A DNA stretch of 64,000 nt from Streptomyces roseirectus. GTDB lineage: Bacteria; Actinomycetota; Actinomycetes; Streptomycetales; Streptomycetaceae. The notes under the pieces are model-generated. The model saw only the letters and a list, made by a program, of their open reading frames with translations, did no database searches and had not been told where the DNA came from. The stretch spans positions 7,731,001 through 7,795,000 of the forward strand of contig NZ_CP060828.1 of NCBI RefSeq assembly GCF_014489635.1, in the 5' to 3' direction. Below are positions 1 through 8,959 of the stretch, piece after piece. A program made the position numbers and the translations under genes. The first letter of the stretch is position 1. Each line of letters begins with the position of its first letter.

Positions 1-2
1 TG

Positions 3-1127
3 AGCGAGTGCCGGGGTTTGGTCTGCGTCCCCATGGAGAGCGCCGAACTGGACCGGCTCGCCCTGCCGCAGATGGTCGACGACAACACCGAGTCGATGAA
101 GACCGCGTTCACCGTCTCCGTCGACGCGTCCGGCGCCCACGGCGTCACCACCGGCATCTCGGCGGCCGACCGCGCGACCACGATCCGCCTCCTCGCCGAC
201 CCCGCCGCCACCGCCGGCGACTTCGTCCGCCCCGGCCACGTCTTCCCCCTGCGCGCCCGCGCCGGCGGCGTCCTCGTCCGCGACGGCCACACCGAGGCCG
301 CCGTCGACCTCGCCCGCCTCGCGGGCCTGCGCCCGGCCGGCACGATCGTCGAGATCGCCGGCGAGGACGGCACGATGCTCCGCCTCCCCGAACTGGTCCC
401 CTTCGCCCGCAAACACGGCCTGACGATCATCTCCATCGCGGACCTGATCACCTACCGCCGCACCAGGGAACCCGCCGGGGGCGAGGACCTGACCACGGAT
501 GCCGCCCCCCGCACCCTCGTCCACTGCGAGGCCCGCACCCCCCTGCCCACCGCGCACGGCCCCTTCACCGCCTACGGCTACCGCGCCGGCGACGGCGTCG
601 AGCACGTCGCGCTCGTCCACGGGGAGATCGGCGACGGGACGGACGTCGTCGTGCGGCTGCACTCCGAGTGCCTGACCGGGGACGTCTTCGGATCGGCGCG
701 CTGCGACTGCGGGCCCCAGCTGGACGCCGCGCTGGAGCGGATCCAGCGGGAGGGCCGGGGAGTCGTCGTGTACCTGCGCGGACACGAGGGCCGCGGGATC
801 GGACTGCTGTCCAAACTGCGGGCGTACGAGCTCCAGGAGCAGGGCCACGACACCCTGGACGCCAACCTGGAGCTGGGGCTGCCCGCCGACGCCCGGGACT
901 ACGGGGTGGGCGCGCGCATCCTCGCCGACCTGGGCGTGCGCAGCGTCCGCCTGCTGACCAACAACCCCGAGAAGACCGCCGCGCTCGCCCGGCACGGCCT
1001 GACGGTGACGGCACGCGAGCCGATGCCCGTCACGGCAGGCGAGCACAACATCCGCTACCTGCGCGCCAAGCGGGACCGGATGGGACACGACCTGCCCTGG
1101 CTCGACGCGGCCAGTGGCGACCAGTGA
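3..1127 (+). CDS. ribBA: RibBA: 3,4-dihydroxy-2-butanone-4-phosphate synthase / GTP cyclohydrolase II (5' end outside window)
   Basis: Bifunctional riboflavin enzyme. The N-terminal half makes 3,4-dihydroxy-2-butanone 4-phosphate from ribulose 5-phosphate; the C-terminal half opens GTP. The frame is open to the left edge, so the start lies outside and 374 residues are visible. The first residues visible ([11 protein letters not shown]) lie within the RibB domain. The GTP cyclohydrolase II zinc site is clear near bases 660-715 (SEC ... RCDCG), followed by the GRGIGL motif and [12 protein letters not shown], both typical of RibA. A short linker near bases 460-520 joins the domains. ribH follows after 19 bases, consistent with one rib operon. 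Any FMN riboswitch would lie upstream of the operon and cannot be seen. All key residues in the visible part look intact. Confidence 0.95.
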   Translation, partial: SECRGLVCVPMESAELDRLALPQMVDDNTESMKTAFTVSVDASGAHGVTTGISAADRATTIRLLADPAATAGDFVRPGHVFPLRARAGGVLVRDGHTEAAVDLARLAGLRPAGTIVEIAGEDGTMLRLPELVPFARKHGLTIISIADLITYRRTREPAGGEDLTTDAAPRTLVHCEARTPLPTAHGPFTAYGYRAGDGVEHVALVHGEIGDGTDVVVRLHSECLTGDVFGSARCDCGPQLDAALERIQREGRGVVVYLRGHEGRGIGLLSKLRAYELQEQGHDTLDANLELGLPADARDYGVGARILADLGVRSVRLLTNNPEKTAALARHGLTVTAREPMPVTAGEHNIRYLRAKRDRMGHDLPWLDAASGDQ

Positions 1128-1146
1128 GAGAACGTGAGGAAGAAAC

Positions 1147-1632
1147 GTGAGCGGCAAGGGCGCACCGGAACTGTCCGTACGCAATGTGGGTGACCTCCGG
1201 GTCGCCGTCATCGCGGCCCAGTGGCACGAGAAGGTGATGGACGGCCTGGTGGACGGCGCCCTGCGCGCCCTGCGCGACCTGGGCATCGACGAGCCGACCC
1301 TCCTGCGGGTCCCCGGCACCTGGGAACTCCCGGTCGCCGCGAAGGTCCTCACCGGCCGCGGGTACGACGCGATCGTCGCCCTCGGCGTCGTCGTCCGGGG
1401 CGGCACCCCCCACTTCGAGTACGTCTGCCAGGGCGTCACCCAGGGCCTCACCCAGGTCTCGGTGGAGACCGGCGTCCCCGTCGGCTTCGGCGTCCTCACC
1501 TGCGACACCGAGGAACAGGCCCTGGACCGCGCGGGGCTGCCCGGCTCGAACGAGGACAAGGGCCACGAGGCGGTGACGGCGGCGGTGGCGACGGCGGCCA
1601 CCCTGCGTTCAGTATCCGAACCTTGGCACTGA
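1147..1632 (+). CDS. ribH: RibH: 6,7-dimethyl-8-ribityllumazine synthase
   Basis: Condenses the two RibBA-derived intermediates (dihydroxybutanone phosphate and 5-amino-6-ribitylaminouracil) to lumazine, the penultimate riboflavin step. The protein has 161 residues, normal for the family, with [12 protein letters not shown], the [15 protein letters not shown] active-site strand and loop, and the later G(F/V)[11 protein letters not shown] segment. The start is GTG, preceded by a GAGGAAGAA ribosome site seven to ten bases upstream and only 19 bases after ribBA, so it is probably cotranscribed. These enzymes normally form pentameric or icosahedral assemblies. Nothing unusual is visible. Confidence 0.95.
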   Translation: MSGKGAPELSVRNVGDLRVAVIAAQWHEKVMDGLVDGALRALRDLGIDEPTLLRVPGTWELPVAAKVLTGRGYDAIVALGVVVRGGTPHFEYVCQGVTQGLTQVSVETGVPVGFGVLTCDTEEQALDRAGLPGSNEDKGHEAVTAAVATAATLRSVSEPWH

Positions 1633-1665
1633 GCGAAAACAGTATCGGGCTAGAGTTAATCCACC

Positions 1666-1938
1666 ATGTCCAAGAAGACGTTCGAGGAGCTGTTCACCGA
1701 GCTCCAGCAGAAGGCCGCCACCGGCGACCCCACCACCTCCCGCACCGCCGAACTCGTCGGCAAGGGCGTCCACGCCATCGGCAAGAAGGTCGTCGAAGAG
1801 GCCGCCGAGGTCTGGATGGCCGCCGAGTACGAGGGCAAGGAGGCCGCGGCGGAGGAGATCTCGCAGCTCCTCTACCACGTCCAGGTGATGATGGTCGCCC
1901 GCGGGATCTCGCTGGACGACGTCTACGCCCACCTGTGA
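1666..1938 (+). CDS. hisE: HisE: phosphoribosyl-ATP pyrophosphatase
   Basis: Second step of histidine synthesis, hydrolysing phosphoribosyl-ATP to phosphoribosyl-AMP. The 90-residue protein is a stand-alone HisE with the MazG-like helical core ([51 protein letters not shown]); the paired acidic residues EEAAE and EEIS match the metal-binding helices of the family. There is no Shine-Dalgarno sequence ahead of the ATG, but a TAGAGT -10-like hexamer lies at 1651-1656, nine bases upstream. A leaderless transcript separate from ribH is therefore plausible; a matching -35 is not clear. hisG follows after 45 bases. Confidence 0.95.
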   Translation: MSKKTFEELFTELQQKAATGDPTTSRTAELVGKGVHAIGKKVVEEAAEVWMAAEYEGKEAAAEEISQLLYHVQVMMVARGISLDDVYAHL

Positions 1939-1983
1939 ACACCGCTCTCAGCCAACCCCTCTCGACAGAAGGAAGCCGACCTC

Positions 1984-2832
1984 ATGCTGCGCATCGCCGT
2001 CCCCAACAAGGGTTCCCTCTCCGGCCCTGCGGCGGACATGCTGCATGAGGCCGGCTACCAGCAGCGCCGCGAGTCCAAGGAACTGCGGGTCGTCGACCCC
2101 GTCAACGAGGTGGAGCTGTTCTACCTCCGCCCCCGCGACATCGCGATCTACGTCTCCTCCGGCCGCCTCGACATCGGCCTGACCGGCGAGGACCTGCTCG
2201 TCGACTCGGGCGCGAGCGCGGAGGTCATCCTCCCGCTGGGCTTCGCCCGCTCCACGTTCCGCTTCGCCGCCAAGCCCGGCACCGCCACGAGCATCGCCGA
2301 CCTCGCCGGCAAGACGGTCGCCACCTCCTACGAGGGCATCGTCGCCAAGTACTTCGCCGACCACGGCATCGACGCCTCCGTCGTCCACCTCGACGGCGCC
2401 GTCGAGACGGCCATCGAGCTGGGCGTCGCCGAGGTCATCGCCGACGTCGTCGAGACCGGAACCTCCCTGCGCAACGCGGGACTCGAGGTGTTCGGCGAGC
2501 CGATCATGAAGTCCGAGGCCGTCGTCATCCGGCGCACGGGCGCGGACACCGAGGACCCCAAGGTGCAGCAGTTCCTGCGCCGCCTCCAGGGCGTCCTGGT
2601 CGCCCGGACGTACGTGATGATGGACTACGACTGCCGTGTCGAGCAGTTGGAGAAGGCCGTCGCCCTCACGCCCGGTCTGGAGTCGCCGACCGTCTCCCCG
2701 CTGCACAACGAGGGCTGGGTCGCCGTCCGCGCGATGGTCCCCGCCAAGGAGGCGCAGCGGATCATGGACGACCTGTACGACCTCGGCGCGCGCGCGATCC
2801 TGACGACGGCCATCCACGCCTGCCGGCTCTGA
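1984..2832 (+). CDS. hisG: HisG: ATP phosphoribosyltransferase, long form
   Basis: Committed step of histidine synthesis (ATP + PRPP). At 282 residues this is the long form, which carries its own C-terminal ACT-like regulatory domain (about residues 205-282, including VRAMVPAKEAQRIMDDLYDLGARAILTTAI) used for histidine feedback, so no HisZ partner is needed. The N-terminal catalytic domain shows RIAVPNKGSL, the periplasmic-binding-like fold, and the PRPP loop EVIADVVETGTSL. An AGAAGGAAG ribosome site precedes the ATG. It is probably in one operon with hisE. Confidence 0.95.
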   Translation: MLRIAVPNKGSLSGPAADMLHEAGYQQRRESKELRVVDPVNEVELFYLRPRDIAIYVSSGRLDIGLTGEDLLVDSGASAEVILPLGFARSTFRFAAKPGTATSIADLAGKTVATSYEGIVAKYFADHGIDASVVHLDGAVETAIELGVAEVIADVVETGTSLRNAGLEVFGEPIMKSEAVVIRRTGADTEDPKVQQFLRRLQGVLVARTYVMMDYDCRVEQLEKAVALTPGLESPTVSPLHNEGWVAVRAMVPAKEAQRIMDDLYDLGARAILTTAIHACRL

Positions 2833-2870
2833 CGGGGCCGAGAGGTCTGAGAGGTCTGAGGGGGCCAGCC

Positions 2871-3311
2871 ATGCCTGAACTTCCCGTCACGTTCCGTCCC
2901 GGCCGTACCCGCGCGGTACTGCTCGGGGCCGGAGTGATGATCTTCGTCACCATCACCGCCATCGCCCTGCTGCTCGAACGGCTCGGCCCGGGGGAGCGGC
3001 TGAGTTTCGTCGTCACCGGCGGCCTGATCTGCTGGGTGCTGGCGATGCTCGCCCGCGTCCGGGTGATCGCCGACGAGGACGGTGTCACCGTCGTGAACAT
3101 CGCGAGCCGACGGCGCCTGGAGTGGGCCGAGATCCTTCAGGTCAACCTGCGTCCGGGCGATCCCTGGGTGTTCCTGAACCTCAGCGACGGCACCAGCCTG
3201 CCCGCGCTCGGCATCCAGCCGGGCATCGACAAGAAGCAGGCCATCACCGACGCCCAGGCCCTGCGCGCACTGACCGAGGCACGCTCGATCGGCGACCCCG
3301 AGACGGCCTAG
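2871..3311 (+). CDS. PH-domain (bPH-like) two-helix membrane protein
   Basis: A 146-residue protein with two hydrophobic helices (about residues 17-38 and 44-65), then a cytoplasmic domain beginning RVIADEDGVTVVNI and SRRRLEWAEILQV, which has the look of a bacterial pleckstrin-homology-like domain. Its function is unknown. It follows hisG by 38 bases on the same strand and ends just before a strong terminator, so it may be the last gene of the his transcript, though it has no known link to histidine. The ATG is chosen because it opens the hydrophobic N terminus. Confidence 0.7.
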   Translation: MPELPVTFRPGRTRAVLLGAGVMIFVTITAIALLLERLGPGERLSFVVTGGLICWVLAMLARVRVIADEDGVTVVNIASRRRLEWAEILQVNLRPGDPWVFLNLSDGTSLPALGIQPGIDKKQAITDAQALRALTEARSIGDPETA

Positions 3312-3380
3312 GGTCGACATTCAGGGCTGACTCGGGGCCGCCGGGCCTGCCGCGAAAGCCCTTGTCTTGATTAATCTGGT

Positions 3381-3409
3381 GGCGAAGACCCGTCCCTCGG
3401 GTCTTCGCC
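3381..3409 (+). terminator. Rho-independent-type hairpin after the his/PH run
   Basis: A perfect 12-bp inverted repeat GGCGAAGACCCG / CGGGTCTTCGCC with a five-base loop. As is common in streptomycetes, no clear T-run follows. It lies 70 bases past the PH-protein stop and before the next gene at 3540. Confidence 0.8.
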
Positions 3410-3539
3410 CCTGCCGTACCGCGCCCCGGCGGGCAGAGGGCCACCTGCTATCCGAGGAGTGACTCCCTCCGGCAATGGACGGATCGTCCTGTAGTACCTG
3501 CGCCGCCCCCTCTCCCCTCACCCCGGAGGCGGCGGCATC

Positions 3540-4865
3540 ATGACCACCCCCCTGCTGCTCCTGACGGCCGCGTTCGTCCTGATCCTGGCCAACGGCTTCT
3601 TCGTGGCCGCGGAGTTCGGGCTCGTCACCGTGGAGCGCCCCGACGCCGAGAAGGCCGCCGCCGAGGGCGACAGACGCGCCCGTACGGTCGTGGAGTCGCT
3701 GAAGGAACTCTCCTTCCAGCTCTCCGGCACCCAGCTCGGCATCACCATCACATCCCTCGTCGTCGGCATGCTCGCCGAACCGGCGCTCGCCGGGCTGCTC
3801 GACGGCCCGTTCACCGCGATCGGCGTCCCCGAGGGCGCCGTCTCCGGTGTCGCCGTGGTCGTCGGCATGCTGCTGGCCTCCGCGGTCCAGATGGTCATCG
3901 GCGAACTCGTGCCGAAGAACTGGGCGGTCTCCAAGCCGCTCCAGGTCGCGCGGTTCGTCGCCGGGCCGCAGCACGCGTTCTCCCGGCTCTTCCGCCCGGT
4001 GATCGCCGCCCTGAACACCGTCGCCAACCGCCTCGTGCGCGCGCTCGGCGTCGAGCCCACCGACGAGCTGGCCTCGGCCCGCACGCCCGGTGAGCTGGTC
4101 TCCCTGGCCCGGCACTCCGCGCAGGCGGGCGCGCTGGAACAGGACACGGCCGACCTGTTCGTCCGCACCCTCTCCCTCGCCGAGCTGACCGCGCAGCACG
4201 TGATGACGCCGCGCGTGAAGGTCAGCGCCCTCCAGGCGTCGGCCACCGCCGAGGACGTCGTCAACCTGACCAGGGCGACCGGCCTGTCCCGGTTCCCCGT
4301 CTACCGCGAGAAGATCGACGAGATCGTCGGCATGGTCCACCTGAAGGACGCCCTGGCGGTGCCGGTCCACGACCGGCTGCGCACCCCGGCGAGCCGGATC
4401 GCCCGCCCGCCCCTGCTGGTCCCCGAGACCCTGTCCGTCCAGCCCCTGCTGGCCCGGCTGCGCAGCGAGCAGCCCATCGCCGTCGTCGTCGACGAGTACG
4501 GCGGCACGGCCGGCGTGGTCACCCTGGAGGACATCGTCGAGGAGATCGTCGGCGAGGTCCGCGACGAGCACGACGGGCAGGACACGCCCGAACTCGCCGC
4601 CGCCCCGCCGGAGGACGGCCGCCCCGCGTGGGACGTCGACGGCAGTTGCCGCGTCGACACCCTCCAGCGCATAGGTCTGGAGGTCCCCGAGGGGCCGTAC
4701 GAGACGGTCGCCGGCCTGGTCGCCGACCTCCTCGGCCGGATCCCCGCCGTCGGGGACCGCACGGAACTGCCCGGCTGGCGGCTGTCGGTGCGCCGCGTCG
4801 GGCACTACCGCGCCGAGCGCGTGCGCCTCGTGCGGACCGGCACGGTCGTGGAGGCCGCCCGATGA
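3540..4865 (+). CDS. CNNM/CorC (HlyC) family membrane protein with CBS pair, first copy
   Basis: A 441-residue hemolysin/CNNM-family protein. The N-terminal DUF21 transmembrane domain (about residues 1-180) contains the characteristic ANGFFVAAEFGLV and VIGELVPKNWAV motifs. A pair of CBS domains follows (roughly 205-330; VMTPRVKVSAL and the VVVDEYGGTAGVVTLEDIVEEIVGE stretch), then a CorC/HlyC C-terminal domain (about 350-430). Relatives are implicated in magnesium or cobalt efflux or homeostasis; the substrate here is inferred only. The stop overlaps the start of the next gene by four bases (ATGA), so the two paralogues are probably translated together. Confidence 0.88.
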   Translation: MTTPLLLLTAAFVLILANGFFVAAEFGLVTVERPDAEKAAAEGDRRARTVVESLKELSFQLSGTQLGITITSLVVGMLAEPALAGLLDGPFTAIGVPEGAVSGVAVVVGMLLASAVQMVIGELVPKNWAVSKPLQVARFVAGPQHAFSRLFRPVIAALNTVANRLVRALGVEPTDELASARTPGELVSLARHSAQAGALEQDTADLFVRTLSLAELTAQHVMTPRVKVSALQASATAEDVVNLTRATGLSRFPVYREKIDEIVGMVHLKDALAVPVHDRLRTPASRIARPPLLVPETLSVQPLLARLRSEQPIAVVVDEYGGTAGVVTLEDIVEEIVGEVRDEHDGQDTPELAAAPPEDGRPAWDVDGSCRVDTLQRIGLEVPEGPYETVAGLVADLLGRIPAVGDRTELPGWRLSVRRVGHYRAERVRLVRTGTVVEAAR

Positions 4866-5908
4866 GCCTCCTCCAGCTCCTGTTCGCCGCGCTCCTCGTC
4901 CTCGCCAACGGCTTCTTCGTCGGCGCCGAGTTCGCGCTCGTGTCCGTGCGCCGCTCCCAGATCGAACCGCTGGGCACGGCACGGGCCCGCCAGGTCCTGT
5001 ACGGCCTGGAGCGGCTGCCCCAGATGATGGCGGCGGCCCAGTTCGGGATCACCGTCTGCTCGCTGACCCTGGGCGCGGTCGCCGAACCGACCGTCGCACA
5101 CCTCCTGGAGCCGGTCTTCGAGTGGATCCGCCTCCCGCACGGCATGATCCACCCCCTCGGGTACGTCATCGCCCTCGCGGCGGTGGTCTTCTTCCACCTC
5201 GTGATCGGCGAGATGGTCCCGAAGAACCTCGCGATGGCGGCCCCCGAGAAGGCGGCGCTGTGGCTCAGCCCCGGCCTCGTCTGGTTCGCGCGCCTGTGCA
5301 AGCCGGTCACGATCGCCCTCGGCGCGGTCGCGCAGGGCATCCTGCGCCTCTTCCACGTCGAGCCCAAGGACGAGGTCGAGGCGGTCGTCACCAGTGAACA
5401 GCTCAACCGCCTCCTGGAGGACTCCGGCCAGGCGGGCCTCCTCGGCCCCGAGGAACGCGAACGCCTCGAAGACGCCCTGGAGCTGGGCTCCCGCCCGGTC
5501 ACGGACGTCCTCCTCAAGCGCGAGGCACTGGTGACGGTGACCCCGGCGGTCACCCCGGGCGAGATCGTCGCCCTCACGGCCCGCACCGGGTTCTCCCGGT
5601 TCCCGATAGCCGCGGAGAACGGCGCCTTCATGGGCTACCTCCACGTCAAGGACGTCCTGGACCTGGAGGACTCGGAGAGGGCCGTCCCGCAGCACCTGTG
5701 GCGCCCGATGACGACCCTGCGCTCGGAACTCCCCCTGGACGACGCCCTGACGGTCATGCGCCGCGCGGCGACCCACCTCGCCCAGGTGGCGGACGGCTCG
5801 GGGAAGGTGCTGGGTCTGGTGGCGCTGGAGGACGTCCTGGAGCTGCTGGTCGGGGAGGTGACGGACCCGGCGCACCGGGAGGCTCCGGAGGGGGCGTTGG
5901 CGGTCTGA
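4862..5908 (+). CDS. CNNM/CorC-like membrane protein with CBS pair, second copy
   Basis: A paralogue of the preceding gene, 348 residues, starting at the ATG of the ATGA overlap. It has the same DUF21 membrane domain (LANGFFVGAEFALVSVRRSQ; HLVIGEMVPKNLAM) and two CBS domains (VTDVLLKREALVTV, HLAQVADGSGKVLGLVALEDVLELLVGEV) but ends straight after the second CBS, so it lacks the CorC/HlyC C-terminal domain carried by its partner. This full-length plus short pairing suggests a heteromeric membrane complex, which is inference. The gene runs convergently into the AAA ATPase gene with only 15 bases between stops. Confidence 0.87.
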   Translation: MSLLQLLFAALLVLANGFFVGAEFALVSVRRSQIEPLGTARARQVLYGLERLPQMMAAAQFGITVCSLTLGAVAEPTVAHLLEPVFEWIRLPHGMIHPLGYVIALAAVVFFHLVIGEMVPKNLAMAAPEKAALWLSPGLVWFARLCKPVTIALGAVAQGILRLFHVEPKDEVEAVVTSEQLNRLLEDSGQAGLLGPEERERLEDALELGSRPVTDVLLKREALVTVTPAVTPGEIVALTARTGFSRFPIAAENGAFMGYLHVKDVLDLEDSERAVPQHLWRPMTTLRSELPLDDALTVMRRAATHLAQVADGSGKVLGLVALEDVLELLVGEVTDPAHREAPEGALAV

Positions 5909-5923
5909 CGCGGGGCGCGGGCC

Positions 5924-7792
5924 TCACATGGCCGACGGGTCCTGGGGCCCGCGCCCCGACAGCACCTCCCCGTACGCCTGCATCAGATCCGCCAGCCGCA
6001 GCGTCGACAGGTCGTCCCGCGACAGCGCCCCCGTATACATCGACAGCCGCAGATCCCGGTACGCGCAGCTCTTCTCGTACAGCGTCCGCAGGAACCGCCC
6101 GTTGCCCAGCTCGTCGATCCACCCCTGCTCGACCACGTGCCCGGCGATGGACCGCAGCTCCTCCAGCGCCTCCTCGTCCCAGACGTCCCCGTTCTCCGCC
6201 GCCAGCACCTCACCGATGGAGGTGAGTTCGAGGGGCCGGTACGACGGGAAGTCGACGCGGCTGGTGAACCGCGAGGACAGCCCGGGGTTGGCGGCGAGCA
6301 GCCGGTCCATCCCCTCGGGGTACCCCGCGAGGATGACGACGAGGTGGTCCCGGTTGTCCTCGGCCCGCTTGAGCAGCACCTGAAGCGCCTCGTCCCCGTA
6401 CGCGTCCCCCTTCCCGTACCCGGAGTTGGAGAGCGAGTACGCCTCGTCGACGAAGAGCACGCCCCCGAGCGCGGAGTCGATCAGCTCGTTCGCCTTGACG
6501 GCGGTCTGCCCCAGGTACTCCCCGACGAGGTCGGCCCGCTGCGCCTCGACAAGGTGGTCCCCGCCGAGCAGCCCGAGCGCGTAGAAGACCCGGCCGAGGA
6601 TGCGGGCGACGGTCGTCTTGCCGGTGCCGGAGGGCCCGGAGAAGACGAAGTGTCGTTTCGGCGGCTGGACCGGCAGCCCCTGCCCGGCCCGCAGCCGGGC
6701 CATGTTGAGCTGCGCGGAGAGCGCCTTGACCTGGCGTTTCACCGGTTCGAGCCCGACCATGCGCTCCAGTTCGGCGAGGGCTTCCTCCAGGAGCACCGGA
6801 TCGGCGGGGCCGGGCGGCAGCGTGGTCGCGGCGATTTGGGACTTCTCGCGGACGGCGGGGTCGGGCACCGGCGGCAGCGGCACGACCGGCGGCAGCTCAC
6901 CGGGGTCGGTGAGCTTGAGGTCGCGCCCCTCGGTGCCGAACAGCGGGTCGAACCCGTCGCCCCCGTCGACGCTGTCCTGCCCGAACCCGGTGAGGGCGAG
7001 GGCCGCGAGGTCGGAGGAGTCGTCGTACCCGTCGGCCTCGGCGATCGCGGCGAGCCGGGCGGAGGTGTCCATGAACGCGGCGTCGACGCGGTGCACGGCA
7101 CGGTAGAGGGGGAGCGCGGCGGCGGAGCGCCCGGTGCCCTCGTGCGCGCGGGCCAGCCAGTAGCGCAGCTCCTTGCGCTGCGGCTGTTCGCTGCGGCAGC
7201 GCATGAGCGCGGTGGACAGCAACGGCTCGGCCTGGCCGTACATTTCGAGCCGGACGCGGGCCATCCCGCCGAACAGTCCGGCCTCGATGCCGAGCAGCGG
7301 ATCGTCGAGCAGCGGGTCGGTGTGCCGGGTCAACTGCTCCCAGTCCTTGACCAGATAGGCCCGGCAGGCGTGCAGGAACCGCACCTGGTGATCGGTGTCG
7401 ACGGGCGGCAGCCCGGCCAACGCCCGGTCCAGTTCGGGGACATGGCGGCCGTCGAGCCAGTGCGAGGCGTGCGCGAGCAGCAGATCGCGCGGGCTCTCCA
7501 GCACGGGCTGCACCCACCAGCCCAGCCAGTACCAGGAGTTGAGGGTGCGGCGGTGGCGGGTGCGCTGTTCGCCGAAGCGGTCGCGGTGGCGGAACATCCG
7601 CAGCAGCGCGGTCGTCGTGTCGACGCGCAGCGCGTGCAGCCCGAGCCAGCCGTCGGCCATGCCGGGGTCGATCCGCACCGCGGTGCGGAACTCCTCCTCC
7701 GCCTGCGGATAGGCGCCCATCGTGTAGGCGTCCACGCCTCGCAGCCAGGCGAGGTCGGCCGGGGCGTCGGGGCCCCGGGTGCCGAAATCCAT
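5924..7792 (-). CDS. TPR-AAA ATPase of CbxX/EccA type
   Basis: A 622-residue protein. The first 300 or so residues are helical repeats (AEEEFRTAVRIDPGMADGWLGLHALR, typical TPR). A CbxX/CfqX-class AAA module follows, with Walker A GPSGTGKTTVARI near residue 382, Walker B GGVLFVDEAYSL near 443, and the sensor and arginine-finger region SSRFTSRVDFPSY. The TPR-plus-AAA layout matches EccA, the cytosolic chaperone of ESX/type VII secretion, but no esx or ecc genes lie nearby. The start was placed at the ATG behind a GGGGGA ribosome site because the frame upstream (to 7993) reads as arginine- and proline-rich non-coding sequence. Confidence 0.8.
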   Translation of the reverse strand: MDFGTRGPDAPADLAWLRGVDAYTMGAYPQAEEEFRTAVRIDPGMADGWLGLHALRVDTTTALLRMFRHRDRFGEQRTRHRRTLNSWYWLGWWVQPVLESPRDLLLAHASHWLDGRHVPELDRALAGLPPVDTDHQVRFLHACRAYLVKDWEQLTRHTDPLLDDPLLGIEAGLFGGMARVRLEMYGQAEPLLSTALMRCRSEQPQRKELRYWLARAHEGTGRSAAALPLYRAVHRVDAAFMDTSARLAAIAEADGYDDSSDLAALALTGFGQDSVDGGDGFDPLFGTEGRDLKLTDPGELPPVVPLPPVPDPAVREKSQIAATTLPPGPADPVLLEEALAELERMVGLEPVKRQVKALSAQLNMARLRAGQGLPVQPPKRHFVFSGPSGTGKTTVARILGRVFYALGLLGGDHLVEAQRADLVGEYLGQTAVKANELIDSALGGVLFVDEAYSLSNSGYGKGDAYGDEALQVLLKRAEDNRDHLVVILAGYPEGMDRLLAANPGLSSRFTSRVDFPSYRPLELTSIGEVLAAENGDVWDEEALEELRSIAGHVVEQGWIDELGNGRFLRTLYEKSCAYRDLRLSMYTGALSRDDLSTLRLADLMQAYGEVLSGRGPQDPSAM

Positions 7793-8061
7793 CACGTCCC
7801 CCACAAACCGTGCCCCCGTCGGATGGCCGCCGGGTCGTCGCCCGCCGGCCGTCAGAGCCGAACCGCTGTGCCACGGACCGGAGTTGAGCAGCCGTCCGGT
7901 AGGTCGCACCGAGGGCATCGTACCCGCGCGGGAGGGGTCGGCCGTAGGGTGCCGCACCGGACGTTCGACGAGGTGGGAGCAGATGGGGCGCATCCACGAC
8001 GGTGACCGAGGGTGAGCGCGAGGGGCCCGCCGGAGCTGTCACGGACGGGAAGAGGACAGAA

Positions 8062-8099
8062 CGAAGCCCCCGATCACGGGGGAACAACCGGGGGCTTCG
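8062..8099 (-). terminator. Hairpin terminator downstream of the kinase gene
   Basis: Eleven-base-pair perfect stem CGAAGCCCCCG / CGGGGGCTTCG with a 16-base loop, about 110 bases past the stop of the minus-strand kinase gene at 8213. It sits in the 420-base non-coding stretch 7793-8212; I see no other feature there apart from a likely promoter zone for the AAA gene near 7800-7900. Confidence 0.7.
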
Positions 8100-8212
8100 C
8101 GTCTTCGGGCGGCTTCGAATGCCGCACATTGAGAACGTAAGTCCTGTACGGCCCCTCGGTCAAGCCGAGTTGAGGCACTGCGGCACTTTCGTCCGCAAGA
8201 CCCTTCACCGTT

Positions 8213-8887
8213 TCACCACATCGCAGATGTTTGGTCACCGTGTGCGACATCCTGGTCCGGACCAAGTAGTCCCACGGGCCCGGGAAGCACCTCGTACCCC
8301 TCGGACGCCTGCCGTATCAGCAGATTCGCGAAGGGTTGTGTGGGGTCTTCGGCGAAATGCGCCCGCTCCGCCCCGATCCAGCCGTCCCAGAACTCCCGCT
8401 GCTCCGCCCCGTCCCGCGCCCGCCCCCGCGCCCACGCCGCCTCGCGGCCCAGATCCATCCACAGCACCGCCGCGAGATACGGCCGCAGCGCCCGCCGCCC
8501 GGCCCCGACCCCCTCGACCAGGACCACGGGAGCGGCCGGCAGCACCCGGGGCGCCCCGAACGCGCGGGCGCGCCAGTCGTAGACGGCGTACGCGGCGCTC
8601 TCTCCCCGGCTCAGCGGCCCGACGACCTGCGCCAGCACCCGCTCCGTCCACCCGAACAGCTCGGCATGGCTCGCCACGTCGTCGATCCGCAGCACCGGTG
8701 CCCCGCCCAGCTCCGCCGCCAGCCGCCCCGCGAACGTCGACTTCCCCGACCCGGCGTGCCCGTCCACGGCGACCAGCCGGACCGGCCCGCAGGAGGGACG
8801 GAGACGGCGCAGACGGGCGGCGAGCTGCTGGATGGCGGGTCCTGTACGTCGCGGGAAACGGGGAGGCCAGTCTAGGCAGGCGCCCAT
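8213..8887 (-). CDS. Uridine-kinase-like P-loop NTPase
   Basis: A 224-residue protein with a P-loop (VDGHAGSGKSTFAGRLA, about residues 41-57), the downstream substrate loop VLRIDDVASHAELFGW, a Walker B-like VVLVEGVGAG, and LIRQASEGYEVLPGP. This matches the (d)NMP/uridine-kinase-like group that is common and mostly uncharacterised in actinobacteria. The substrate is not known. The last 20 or so residues after YEVLPGP look like an extension and may not be conserved. The ATG start is uncertain; an internal start a few codons later is possible. It diverges from the C39 peptidase gene over 72 bases. Confidence 0.7.
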   Translation of the reverse strand: MGACLDWPPRFPRRTGPAIQQLAARLRRLRPSCGPVRLVAVDGHAGSGKSTFAGRLAAELGGAPVLRIDDVASHAELFGWTERVLAQVVGPLSRGESAAYAVYDWRARAFGAPRVLPAAPVVLVEGVGAGRRALRPYLAAVLWMDLGREAAWARGRARDGAEQREFWDGWIGAERAHFAEDPTQPFANLLIRQASEGYEVLPGPVGLLGPDQDVAHGDQTSAMW

Positions 8888-8959
8888 GTCGGTGCCGGAC
8901 GAGGCGGCCGCGCGGGGTCATAGTGGGCGCACTGTCCGCCGATCCCCGGGGGTGCGTCC

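Noticed and set aside
5924..7792. Type VII secretion cluster
   Set aside because: The ATPase resembles EccA, but no EsxA/B, EccC or EccD homologue is encoded nearby.
8105..8125. tRNA-like TTCGAAT loop
   Set aside because: The flanking stem is not a proper T-arm and no acceptor, D or anticodon arms can be drawn around it.
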